Assembly (NCBI GenBank): GCA_903960645.1
Contig: CAJCBN010000058.1
Coordinates: 1 to 6,000 of the forward strand
DNA from: an uncultured Actinomycetes bacterium
Lineage (GTDB): Bacteria; Actinomycetota; Thermoleophilia; Gaiellales; F1-60-MAGs149
Direction: 5' to 3'
Length of the DNA: 6,000 nt
Shown: one piece after another, positions 1-5,776 of the stretch
Position numbering within the stretch: the first letter of the stretch is position 1
Layout: every line of letters begins with the position of its first letter
The notes under the pieces: model-generated
Told to the model about the DNA's origin: nothing
The model's input: the letters and a program-made list of their open reading frames with translations, nothing else
The model's database searches: none
Translations under genes and position numbers: made by a program

Positions 1-216
1 CTCGCCAACGTCGTGCCGGTGTGGCTCGCCGCGCTGATCACCGCCGTCGGCTTCCTCGTGCTCGCCGGCATCTGTGGCCTCGTCGGTAAGACGATCCTGG
101 AGAAGGTCGGCCCGCCGATTCCGGAGACCGCCCTCGGCATCGCCAAGGGCACCCCGGCTGAGCTCGGCCTCGTGCCGCCGACGGCTGAGGACACGACGCT
201 GCAGGGAGAGCGCTGA
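1..216 (+). CDS. Holin-X-like small membrane protein, 3' end only
   Basis: The reading frame is open from the first base, so the start lies upstream; the GTG at 13 is not a convincing start because the frame already encodes sensible protein before it. The visible 71 residues hold one hydrophobic segment (about residues 7-29, PVWLAALITAVGFLVLAGIC), then a basic turn (GKTILEKVGPPIPETA) and a polar tail. This pattern of a C-terminal membrane helix, a Gly-Lys stretch, then PP-x-PE-x-A is typical of the putative actinobacterial Holin-X family (PF07332). Despite the name, most members are chromosomal envelope proteins of unknown role, usually with a second helix, which would lie upstream here. No other phage gene is visible. 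It overlaps the next gene by one base (TGATG), so the two are probably translated together. Family assignment is from memory of the pattern, not a search. Confidence 0.7.
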   Translation, partial: LANVVPVWLAALITAVGFLVLAGICGLVGKTILEKVGPPIPETALGIAKGTPAELGLVPPTAEDTTLQGER

Positions 217-419
217 TGCGCGAGAACAAGGCCGTCGCCGCCGCCCGTGTCGAGGCCGAGGCCGCGCAGGCCGGCTTCGTCGAGGCCGTCGGCAACCTCG
301 GCACGTCCGCCGAGTCCGCGCGCGTGGAGGCCACCGCCTCCGCCAAGCGCATCGCCCCGATCGCGATCGCCGCCGCCGGCGCGCTCGTGCTCGTCGGTGT
401 GATCCGCAAGCTGCGTTAG
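216..419 (+). CDS. Small membrane-anchored helical protein, DUF3618-like
   Basis: This 67-residue protein starts at an ATG sharing its A with the upstream stop. A good Shine-Dalgarno (GGGAGAG, 204-210) sits five bases ahead and fixes the start. Residues 1-45 are rich in Ala, Glu, Val and Arg and read as an amphipathic helix. Residues about 47-63 (IAPIAIAAAGALVLVGV) form one membrane segment, followed by a short basic end (IRKLR) that should stay in the cytoplasm. A charged helix plus one C-terminal membrane anchor beside a Holin-X-like gene is the usual setting of DUF3618-type proteins in actinobacteria. Their function is unknown; a role in envelope organisation is only inference. The sequence is short and of low complexity, so the family call is tentative, while the gene itself is well supported by start, ribosome site and overlap. 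Confidence 0.65.
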   Translation: MRENKAVAAARVEAEAAQAGFVEAVGNLGTSAESARVEATASAKRIAPIAIAAAGALVLVGVIRKLR

Positions 420-540
420 CCGGCACCGACCACGACACGCAGGCGAACGGATTCGGCGGAGCGTTGTTGCCATGGGGGTCGCTCCATCCACTCGTACCGG
501 TTCACGAGGCGCCCCGGTGAGCACGGTCACCCGATCATGA

Positions 541-566
541 GAGGGGGTGTCACAGCCCACCCCCTC
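541..566 (+). terminator. Perfect 9-bp GC-rich hairpin, terminator-like
   Basis: GAGGGGGTG (541-549) and CACCCCCTC (558-566) are perfectly complementary around an eight-base loop. There is no T-run after the stem, so it is not a classical intrinsic terminator; U-less hairpins are often proposed as terminators in actinobacteria. It lies 121 bases after the small membrane operon and about 100 bases before the lipase promoter, so it could end the first transcript. A symmetric regulator site for the lipase gene is the alternative. The rest of 420-676 shows no credible gene or RNA. Confidence 0.45.
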
Positions 567-664
567 GTTGCGGATCAGCGTGCAGAGCGGCGCGCTGCTG
601 CGCAAAGCGCACACACGCATTCTGGTCAACGGAGCGAATCGCCGGAGACACCCTACCTTCATGT

Positions 665-676
665 TAGAGTCGCGGC
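665..676 (+). promoter_or_regulatory. -10 element of a probable leaderless lipase promoter
   Basis: TAGAGT at 665-670 fits the TANNNT -10 consensus and is separated by six bases from the ATG at 677, which puts the transcription start on the A of the start codon. No Shine-Dalgarno precedes the ATG and no good -35 is visible 16-18 bases upstream. The same spacing recurs before the O-antigen ligase-like gene at 3982. Confidence 0.5.
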
Positions 677-1702
677 ATGCGCCTCAGGCTCACCCTTTTC
701 ACACTCCTCTTCGTGCTGCTGACCGTCGGCGCTGGTCCCGCCTCGGCTGCGCCGAAGCGCGCCGTCGTGCTCGTCTCCGGAACGGCGGCCACCACCCCGT
801 TCACGACGCCGACCTCGGCCTGCCGCACGGGCTATTCGGCTGGCAACACGTGGGCCTATCTGCGGGACTCCCTCGTGGCGCGCGGCTTCGCCGTGTACAC
901 GGCGCCCGCAAGCATGATCGGCACCCCGGTGGTCGACACGGACAGCCTCTACGACGGCCCGTTCGGTGACTGCCCGCGCCAGCTGCCAGCCCGCATGACG
1001 ATCAACGCGACGGGGCCGGTTGACAGCAGTGGCTCCAACCTCGCGCGCTTCATCGACTACCTCCATAACCGCTACGGCATCACCCACGTCGATCTGGTCG
1101 GGCACTCGCTCGGCGGCCTGATCGGTCGCGCGGGCATCCGCGAGGTGAAGCTGTCGCGTGTGCCGGTGCGCATCCGCTCCTACACCACGCTCGGCTCGCC
1201 ATGGGACGGGGCGATGGCAGCCGATCCGACGGTACCCGGCAAGCCGACGTCGGCGTGCGACGGCCTGGCGAATTGCGAGGTCTTCGTCAACTCACTCATT
1301 CAGATTCCCGGCATCTGGACGCTCGTCGAGTTCCTCAACCCGCGCAACGCCCCCACGTGGAACTCCGCGCAGACCGGCTTCCTTGACGGGATCCCGGTGA
1401 CGATGATGGCCGGCACGTACTTCACGAAGCCCGGCGGCTCGGTGCGCAAGTGGCCGAACGACGGTGTCATCCAGCGCGCCTCGGCACTCGCCAGCGCTAC
1501 GCCCAATTCCGTGCTGCCGCACCGGCGCTGCCTGCAGTTCCCGCTGACGCACAGCATGTTCGTGTCGGCCGCGATCGGCACGGCTCCCGACACGTCCCTG
1601 ACCGGCAGCCCGGCCGTGGCGGCCGCGCTCGCAAGCACGATCGCCGCTGCCGGTACGGCGCTGTCGGACAAGAACCGCAGCGGCTGCCCGGCTCGTCCCT
1701 GA
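677..1702 (+). CDS. Secreted alpha/beta-hydrolase lipase/esterase
   Basis: This 341-residue protein probably hydrolyses ester bonds of lipids outside the cell. Residues 1-24 form a Sec signal peptide: MRLRL, a hydrophobic core, then ASA before Ala25. The nucleophile elbow GHSLGG lies at 142-147 with Ser144 as catalytic serine, preceded by the strand THVDLV. SYTTLGSPWDG (168-178) is the region lipases of this type carry after the elbow. Asp262 in NDGVIQRASA is the likely catalytic acid, and His292 in LTHSMF the likely catalytic histidine. Six cysteines (49, 99, 194, 200, 285, 337) could form three disulfides, consistent with export. Length and motif order match bacterial triacylglycerol lipases and related secreted esterases; the substrate cannot be told from sequence. 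The ATG at 677 is chosen because it gives the signal peptide and fits the leaderless promoter. It is monocistronic and convergent with the gene at 1888-2793. Confidence 0.88.
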   Translation: MRLRLTLFTLLFVLLTVGAGPASAAPKRAVVLVSGTAATTPFTTPTSACRTGYSAGNTWAYLRDSLVARGFAVYTAPASMIGTPVVDTDSLYDGPFGDCPRQLPARMTINATGPVDSSGSNLARFIDYLHNRYGITHVDLVGHSLGGLIGRAGIREVKLSRVPVRIRSYTTLGSPWDGAMAADPTVPGKPTSACDGLANCEVFVNSLIQIPGIWTLVEFLNPRNAPTWNSAQTGFLDGIPVTMMAGTYFTKPGGSVRKWPNDGVIQRASALASATPNSVLPHRRCLQFPLTHSMFVSAAIGTAPDTSLTGSPAVAAALASTIAAAGTALSDKNRSGCPARP

Positions 1703-1705
1703 ACC

Positions 1706-1735
1706 GGCGACACCATCCGCTCACCCAGTGTCGAC
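1706..1735 (+). terminator. Possible weak hairpin just after the lipase stop
   Basis: CGACAC (1708-1713) pairs with GTGTCG (1728-1733) around a 14-base loop, and a further G-C pair (1706/1735) can form past a mismatch. It begins four bases after the lipase stop codon, where a terminator would be expected, but the stem is short, the loop is large and no T-run follows. It overlaps the start of the pentapeptide-like stretch. Confidence 0.25.
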
Positions 1736-1789
1736 CTGCATAACGCGACGTTGCGGGGCGCGAACCTGACGGACTCGGACGTCAGGTGA
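1730..1789 (+). pseudogene. Pentapeptide-repeat protein remnant
   Basis: Read in the same frame as the lipase, 1730-1786 encodes VDLHN-ATLRG-ANLTD-SDVR and stops with TGA at 1787-1789. This is three full units and part of a fourth of the A(D/N)LXX pentapeptide repeat (PF00805 type), with Leu at the central position of each full unit and Ala or Val at its first. No start codon precedes it in frame after the lipase stop, and there is no ribosome site, so as it stands it should not be made. It is best read as the leftover end of a decayed repeat protein. Chance is possible because the stretch is only 19 codons. Confidence 0.4.
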
Positions 1790-1833
1790 CATGGTCAAAG
1801 GGCGCAGCAGACCACTCATGCGCACCATGTGAC
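1786..1833. repeat. Imperfect inverted repeat in a convergent gap
   Basis: GTGACATGGT (1786-1795) and ACCATGTGAC (1824-1833) are complementary at nine of ten positions across a 28-base spacer. It lies between two convergent genes, directly after the pentapeptide-like remnant, in the stretch 1703-1887 that holds no intact gene. It may be a weak bidirectional stem or trace of an old insertion or deletion; nothing identifies its role. Confidence 0.25.
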
Positions 1834-1887
1834 CGACGGGCCTGACCCCTGTGTGGGATCCCCGTAGGTGGCACCTCGACCAACCGG

Positions 1888-2793
1888 CTAGCCCCGCGTG
1901 AACGGCGCGCTCAGCAGCGCCGACCCGGCGACGACCGGCTCCGTGCCGGGCGCCTCGAAGGCCGGCCAGACCAGCGTGCCGCGCTGGCGTCCGGTCGGGC
2001 TGACGGCGAGCGAGAACCCCGCGGGAGCCGGCAGTTCGGCGAGCTTGGCGCCGTCGGCGCCGAGGATCACGACGGTGCCGCCGAGCGCGCCGGGCATGCC
2101 ATTGAGGGGGACCCGACCGTTGGCGGCCTTCCCCCCCGTCGTCAGCTGCAGCACGCGCCCGCCCGTAATCGGCACGTCGACGCGCTGCACGATTTCCGTG
2201 CCCTGTGCGTCGGCTCCGATCACCACACGGCGGCCGTTGGCCGCCAGGAGCGGCGGCAGTGCGGTCGGCACGGGCAACGGCAGCGGCCGCACCTCGGCGT
2301 CACTCTGGAGGAACGTGCCATTGCGGGCCGGTGCGCGCCCACGCGCCTTGGCGCGCTGGTCCACCAGGACCAGCGACCGCAGCGTGCCCGCCTTCGCGGC
2401 GGCCCGCACGCTCGCGCTCTGACGGGCGGCGAGCACAACCTGGTAGACGACACCGATCGGCTCCGTCAGGACCGGCAGGGCGTGCGCGGCCGCACCACCG
2501 GCGATCGAGTAGTTGCGATCGCCCTCGAACCGCGACAGGACGACGGTGAGCGAGCCAACCGTCTGCGTGCCGACGGCCGCGTCCACGAGCCCACGGTGCT
2601 GGACGAGCACGCGCACGACGACGCGGCCCGCCAGCGGCGAGGCCTCACCCGGCGCCGGCGTCACCACACCGAGCCGCACCCAGCGCACCGCAGGCTCGCC
2701 GACCTTGGCCGCGGGCGGCCGAGCGGCGGTGGCAGTGACGGGTGCGAGCAGGCCGAACGCAAGCAGGATGAGGAGGATGAGGCGGCGACGCAT
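1888..2793 (-). CDS. Secreted protein of unknown function
   Basis: I do not recognise this 301-residue protein. Residues 1-24 form a clear signal peptide (MRRR, then LILLILLAFGLLAPV, ending ATA before Ala24), with no lipobox, so it is probably released or surface-associated rather than a lipoprotein. The mature part has no cysteine. It is rich in Val, Gly and Ala with alternating hydrophobic residues, suggesting a mostly beta fold. A Pro-rich linker (PLPLPVPTALPPLL, about 170-183) separates two parts, roughly 28-165 and 186-301. The frame stays open far upstream (to 3447) but that extension overlaps the next gene on the same strand, so the ATG at 2793, which gives the signal peptide, is the start. 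No Shine-Dalgarno is seen; a weak -10 precedes it. It lies 77 bases downstream of the polytopic membrane gene and convergent with the lipase; neither placement reveals a function. Confidence 0.75.
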   Translation of the reverse strand: MRRRLILLILLAFGLLAPVTATAARPPAAKVGEPAVRWVRLGVVTPAPGEASPLAGRVVVRVLVQHRGLVDAAVGTQTVGSLTVVLSRFEGDRNYSIAGGAAAHALPVLTEPIGVVYQVVLAARQSASVRAAAKAGTLRSLVLVDQRAKARGRAPARNGTFLQSDAEVRPLPLPVPTALPPLLAANGRRVVIGADAQGTEIVQRVDVPITGGRVLQLTTGGKAANGRVPLNGMPGALGGTVVILGADGAKLAELPAPAGFSLAVSPTGRQRGTLVWPAFEAPGTEPVVAGSALLSAPFTRG

Positions 2794-2799
2794 GGACTC

Positions 2800-2805
2800 A
2801 GTCTG
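2800..2805 (-). promoter_or_regulatory. Weak -10-like element, possible leaderless start
   Basis: On the minus strand CAGACT lies six bases before the ATG at 2793, the same spacing as TAGAGT and TACCCT before two other genes in the window. It matches only A at position 2 and T at position 6 of TANNNT, so this site alone is weak; the repeated geometry and absence of a ribosome site are what support it. Confidence 0.3.
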
Positions 2806-2843
2806 CGCGACATTTCGCCCTCGGCCGGTGGAATCCCCCGCGC

Positions 2844-2870
2844 GCTCAGCCTGGCATTGCCACGCCGAGC
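2844..2870 (-). terminator. Imperfect 12-bp hairpin after the membrane-protein gene
   Basis: Arms 2844-2855 and 2859-2870 pair at ten of twelve positions around a three-base loop (ATT). The stem begins directly after the minus-strand stop codon at 2873-2871. It is GC-rich and lacks a T-run, like the hairpin at 541-566. It would separate the membrane-protein transcript from the secreted-protein gene, which appears to have its own start signal at 2800-2805. Confidence 0.4.
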
Positions 2871-3929
2871 TCAGCCCGGCGGCTCCTCCGGCACGGCCGG
2901 CGGCCCATCCCCCTGTCGCCACGTACCCGTCAGACGCGCGAGCTCGATGACGCCGAGCAGCACCAGCACGGCGACCGCGGCCGACGCGCCGAAGTCCCCG
3001 CCGAAGCCGGCGATCCTCGGCTTGAAGCCGATCTGCAGCACGCCGAACAGCATCGCGGCGATTAGCAGCGGCCAGAGTCGGCCGCCGACGCGGCCGGGTG
3101 TGGTCATCCCGATGAAGCTGCCACCGAACCAGGCGACGCAGAGCGGCGTGTAGGCGAAGTGCATTACGTCGCCCACTGGGGTGCGATCGTCCAGTGCAAG
3201 CAGGACGAGGGCGAAGACCGCGGTGGGCGCGGCCGACGCCATCACCGGCGAGATGCCACGGTGGCGGAGCGCCCACGTGACGGCGGCGGCGATCGGGGCG
3301 ACGGCGATCAGTGCGAAGCGGTCGGCGCGGTCGAGCTCCAGCACGGGCGCGCCTGTGCCCATCGCGCCGAACGCACGGGCCACGAGCGTGGTCAAGAACA
3401 CACCGCCGAAGGCAAGCAGGCCCAGCTTGCCGCCAACCCCATCCCACGTGGCGCGCAGGATCGAGACCAGCACGCCCGCGACGAGACCGGCCAACGCCAC
3501 CGCCGGCCAGTCGGCGAGCACGAGCTCCGACGTCATGCCGGCGAAGGCACCGCAGTAGAGCGGCACAGCTGCAGCCGCCAGGCGGTTGTGCAGCGTCGAT
3601 GTGATGGCGGCGACAACGCCCACGAGCGCGGCGGCGACCACGGGAGCGAGGCCGAGCTCACGCACGCCGACGGCGACGGCGAGCGCCGCGACCAGCGCGA
3701 AGGCGATGTCAGCGGCTCGAGGCCGCAGGGCGCTGGGCAGATCGCGCGTGGTGACGACGAGCCCGATCGCCGCCGGGACGAGCAGCACTCCGAACAGCAC
3801 CCGTGTGGACCACGACCCGGTGCGCAGGAACGCGTCCACGTAGAAGACGAGCAGCAGCGCGGCGACGCCGATCCGGACGGACAGCGACGTCGCGCGGCTG
3901 TCTTCTTCCGGAGTCGGTGCGGCAGCCAT
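2871..3929 (-). CDS. Polytopic membrane protein with internal duplication, unknown function
   Basis: This 352-residue protein is almost wholly hydrophobic, with about ten to twelve membrane segments (roughly 20-36, 43-60, 72-90, 93-110, 118-133, 141-158, 168-187, 204-220, 229-246, 256-273, 285-302, 314-333) and a polar Pro/Glu-rich tail. I do not recognise the family. Two parts share a pattern: GAFAGMTS (127-134) with GVGGKLG (164-170), and GSFIGMTT (270-277) with GFGGDFG (308-314), spaced 37 and 38 residues apart. Such repeats are common in transporters and channels, so a transport role is possible but unproven. The frame extends to an ATG at 3983, but those codons cross a -10-like element and overlap the divergent gene, so the ATG at 3929 is preferred. 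It is divergent from the O-antigen ligase-like gene; a shared envelope role is only suggested. Confidence 0.7.
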   Translation of the reverse strand: MAAAPTPEEDSRATSLSVRIGVAALLLVFYVDAFLRTGSWSTRVLFGVLLVPAAIGLVVTTRDLPSALRPRAADIAFALVAALAVAVGVRELGLAPVVAAALVGVVAAITSTLHNRLAAAAVPLYCGAFAGMTSELVLADWPAVALAGLVAGVLVSILRATWDGVGGKLGLLAFGGVFLTTLVARAFGAMGTGAPVLELDRADRFALIAVAPIAAAVTWALRHRGISPVMASAAPTAVFALVLLALDDRTPVGDVMHFAYTPLCVAWFGGSFIGMTTPGRVGGRLWPLLIAAMLFGVLQIGFKPRIAGFGGDFGASAAVAVLVLLGVIELARLTGTWRQGDGPPAVPEEPPG

Positions 3930-3940
3930 GAGCGAGGGGA

Positions 3941-3946
3941 ATGGTA
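3941..3946 (-). promoter_or_regulatory. -10 element for the polytopic membrane protein
   Basis: On the minus strand TACCAT (3946 to 3941) fits TANNNT. Transcription would begin about 3934, leaving a five-base leader before the ATG at 3929, so this mRNA is nearly leaderless. No Shine-Dalgarno precedes the ATG. It shares a 52-base gap with the oppositely directed promoter at 3970-3975. Confidence 0.4.
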
Positions 3947-3969
3947 CGCCTCGCGCCGTCCCCGCCGCG

Positions 3970-3981
3970 TACCCTGTGGCC
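3970..3981 (+). promoter_or_regulatory. -10 element of a probable leaderless ligase promoter
   Basis: TACCCT at 3970-3975 fits TANNNT and stands six bases before the ATG at 3982, putting the transcription start on the initiation codon. There is no ribosome-binding sequence. This geometry decides the start: the earlier in-frame ATG at 3928 would translate through the promoter and overlap the start of the divergent gene. Confidence 0.5.
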
Positions 3982-5385
3982 ATGCGTCACCTTCGCGGAC
4001 TGACCCTGCTCGATGGCGTCCTGCTGCTCGCCGCGCTGACGGCCACGTGGCAGAAGATGTCGTGGAACGCCGCCGGACGCGTCACGCTGGTCGACCTCCT
4101 GGAGATCCTGTTCGTCGGGCTGTTCGTGCTCGACCGCCTGATCCGGCGCGACGGGCGACTGGCGACTGCATCCAGCGTCGTGCTCGGGTTCGTCTTGCTC
4201 CTGCTCGGCGTCCACCTCTGCGGCTTCCTCGGCCTCGACACGGCGCAGGCCGTCGACCAGTGGACGAAGGGCATCATCAAGTGGCTGATCTTCGCCACCT
4301 TCCTGATCTGCGCAATCACGCACGTCGCGCGCCGTGGCGAGCGCATCTGGTGGCTGCTCGCCAGCGCCTTCACCGTCGGGGTCACGGCGAGCGCCGCCTA
4401 CGGCCTGCTGCAGACGGCCGTGCGCTCGACGACGGGCATCGAGCTCGACGCGCTCTTCCTGAAGCCGATCTTCCCCGGCGCCCGCGCGCTCGGCGCCAAC
4501 CTCTACGGCGTCGTCTCGACCTACGACCAGTACGGCGTGACCGGCCAGTCCAGCGTCTACCGCCTGACCGGGTTCTCCGAGGACCCCAACCACCTCGGGC
4601 TGATGACCGCCGTACCACTGCTCTTCCTGACCGCGCTGATCGTCGGCGCGCGCGATGGCTTCGTGGCGCGTCACCGCTGGCTCCTGTCGGGCCTGGCCGG
4701 CATCCTGCTCGTCGCGCTGCTGCTCACGCAGTCGCGCAGCGCGCTGCTCGGCATCGGCATCGGCGTGCTGATGCTGCTCGGCTGGTACCGCAAGCGCTTC
4801 TTCAACCGCCAGGTCGTGACGGCGCTCGTGGTGCTCGGCGCCGTCGGCCTCGTCGCCGGGTCGGTCAAGACGACCCAGCTCAAGCAGATCGTCGAGTCGC
4901 GCATCCAGACGGGTGATCGCTCCTCCCAGGCACACGTCGAGTTCTACGGGCTGATCCTGCCCGTGCTGGAGGAGTCACCGCTGTTCGGCATCGGCGTCAA
5001 CAACTTCGCCGTCTACTACCAGTTCCAGACGGGCCGGGCCGACTTCGGTCCGCACTCGTTCTACGTCGCCACCCTCACCGAGCTGGGGATCGTCGGCGCG
5101 ATCGTCTGGGCGCTGTTCCTCTTGTGGGTGGGCAGCCGTCTGCGGGTGCTGCTGCGCGCCGGGCGCGCGCGCTCCCACCTCGACAGCGACCCCATGCTCA
5201 GCGCCGTCGCCCGCGGTCTCTCCGCGGGTTTCGTCGCCACGCTCGTCGGCAACATCTTCTACCTGACGATGATCTTCAGCGCGTTCTACGTGATCCTGCT
5301 GCTGATCCTCGCCGCGCCCGCGGCGTTCGGCGTGGAACGGGTGCTCGCGCGACGGGCGGAGCGGGCTGCCGCAGCGGTCGGATAG
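3982..5385 (+). CDS. O-antigen ligase/polymerase family membrane protein (Wzy/WaaL-like)
   Basis: Members of this family (Wzy_C, PF04932) polymerise or transfer lipid-linked glycans on the outer face of the cytoplasmic membrane. The 467-residue protein has about twelve membrane segments. Family features seen are: RLTGFSEDPNHLG (194-206) with Arg194 and the DPN triad after an external loop; LLTQSRSALLG (247-257) at a membrane segment; a large external loop about 295-365 containing SPLFGIGVNNF (332-342); and GPHSFYVATLTELGIVG (356-372), the H-S/N-x-(Y/F)-x3-L-x-E-x-G signature with His358 as likely catalytic histidine. Length is usual for the family. No glycosyltransferase, flippase or sugar gene lies in the window, so the glycan is unknown; in a Gram-positive it could be capsule, teichoic-type polymer or protein glycosylation. 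The start at 3982 fits a leaderless promoter. It ends 16 bases from the convergent toxin gene, with no obvious terminator between. Confidence 0.85.
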   Translation: MRHLRGLTLLDGVLLLAALTATWQKMSWNAAGRVTLVDLLEILFVGLFVLDRLIRRDGRLATASSVVLGFVLLLLGVHLCGFLGLDTAQAVDQWTKGIIKWLIFATFLICAITHVARRGERIWWLLASAFTVGVTASAAYGLLQTAVRSTTGIELDALFLKPIFPGARALGANLYGVVSTYDQYGVTGQSSVYRLTGFSEDPNHLGLMTAVPLLFLTALIVGARDGFVARHRWLLSGLAGILLVALLLTQSRSALLGIGIGVLMLLGWYRKRFFNRQVVTALVVLGAVGLVAGSVKTTQLKQIVESRIQTGDRSSQAHVEFYGLILPVLEESPLFGIGVNNFAVYYQFQTGRADFGPHSFYVATLTELGIVGAIVWALFLLWVGSRLRVLLRAGRARSHLDSDPMLSAVARGLSAGFVATLVGNIFYLTMIFSAFYVILLLILAAPAAFGVERVLARRAERAAAAVG

Positions 5386-5401
5386 ACGGGCAGGCGCCGC
5401 G

Positions 5402-5776
5402 CTACCAGCGGCGACGAACGGGATACGCATCGAATGCCGCGTCAGCCGAGATGACCACCGCATCCTCGACCATCGCCTGCGCGATGAGCAGCCGATCGAA
5501 CGGGTCGCGATGATGCAACGGCAGCTCCTGCACCGCGTCCGCATGCTCCAGCGTGATCGGCAGTTCGTGCGCCCCGGCCGCGATCATGACCTCCGAGACG
5601 TTGCCCGGTACCTCGAGCTTGCCGAGCGGGACCTTGATCGAGATCTCGAGCGCGACGACTGCACTGAGCAGGATGGTGTGACGCCCTGATTCGAGGAGCC
5701 CGCGCGCCTTGCCTCCCAGCCGGGGATCATCGGCCAGCAACCAGAGCACGGCATGCGTATCGGGGATCAGCCTCAC
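5402..5776 (-). CDS. vapC: VapC-family PIN-domain toxin ribonuclease
   Basis: This 124-residue protein is a full-length PIN domain, predicted to be a Mg-dependent RNase that cuts tRNA or other RNA when freed from its antitoxin. The PIN acidic residues are present: Asp6 in LIPDTHAVLW, Glu44 in SAVVALEISIK, Asp91 and Asp94 in HHRDPFDRLLIAQA, and Asp112 (with Asp116 nearby) in VISADAAFDAY. The HRDPFDR block is characteristic of a widespread VapC subgroup. The frame is open upstream to an ATG at 5851, but those codons overlap the antitoxin and read as Arg-rich nonsense. The GTG at 5776 gives a normal PIN N-terminus and a four-base GTGA overlap with the antitoxin stop, so it is chosen. Such overlap implies translational coupling. 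No catalytic residue is missing, so it looks active. The RNA target cannot be told. Confidence 0.9.
   Translation of the reverse strand: MRLIPDTHAVLWLLADDPRLGGKARGLLESGRHTILLSAVVALEISIKVPLGKLEVPGNVSEVMIAAGAHELPITLEHADAVQELPLHHRDPFDRLLIAQAMVEDAVVISADAAFDAYPVRRRW

Noticed and set aside
1..419. Prophage lysis cassette suggested by the holin-like gene
   Set aside because: No endolysin, tail or other phage gene is present. Holin-X-like proteins beside DUF3618-like proteins are common chromosomal genes in actinobacteria.
420..540. Possible tRNA or small RNA because of GGTTCACGAGG and short stems
   Set aside because: No cloverleaf can be drawn: there is no matching acceptor stem or anticodon arm, and GGTGA/TCACC (516-531) is only a five-base stem.
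2794..3447. Long N-terminal extension of the secreted-protein frame
   Set aside because: It overlaps the membrane-protein gene on the same strand in another frame and reads as Arg-rich nonsense; the signal peptide begins at the ATG at 2793.
3159..4916. 585-codon plus-strand open frame
   Set aside because: It runs antisense to the polytopic membrane gene and then out of frame through the ligase-like gene. Its product is Arg-, Asp- and His-rich with no domain, typical of a GC-rich shadow frame.
3709..4935. 408-codon minus-strand open frame
   Set aside because: It is antisense to the ligase-like gene, very rich in Glu, Asp, Gln and Arg with no hydrophobic core, and has no start signal.
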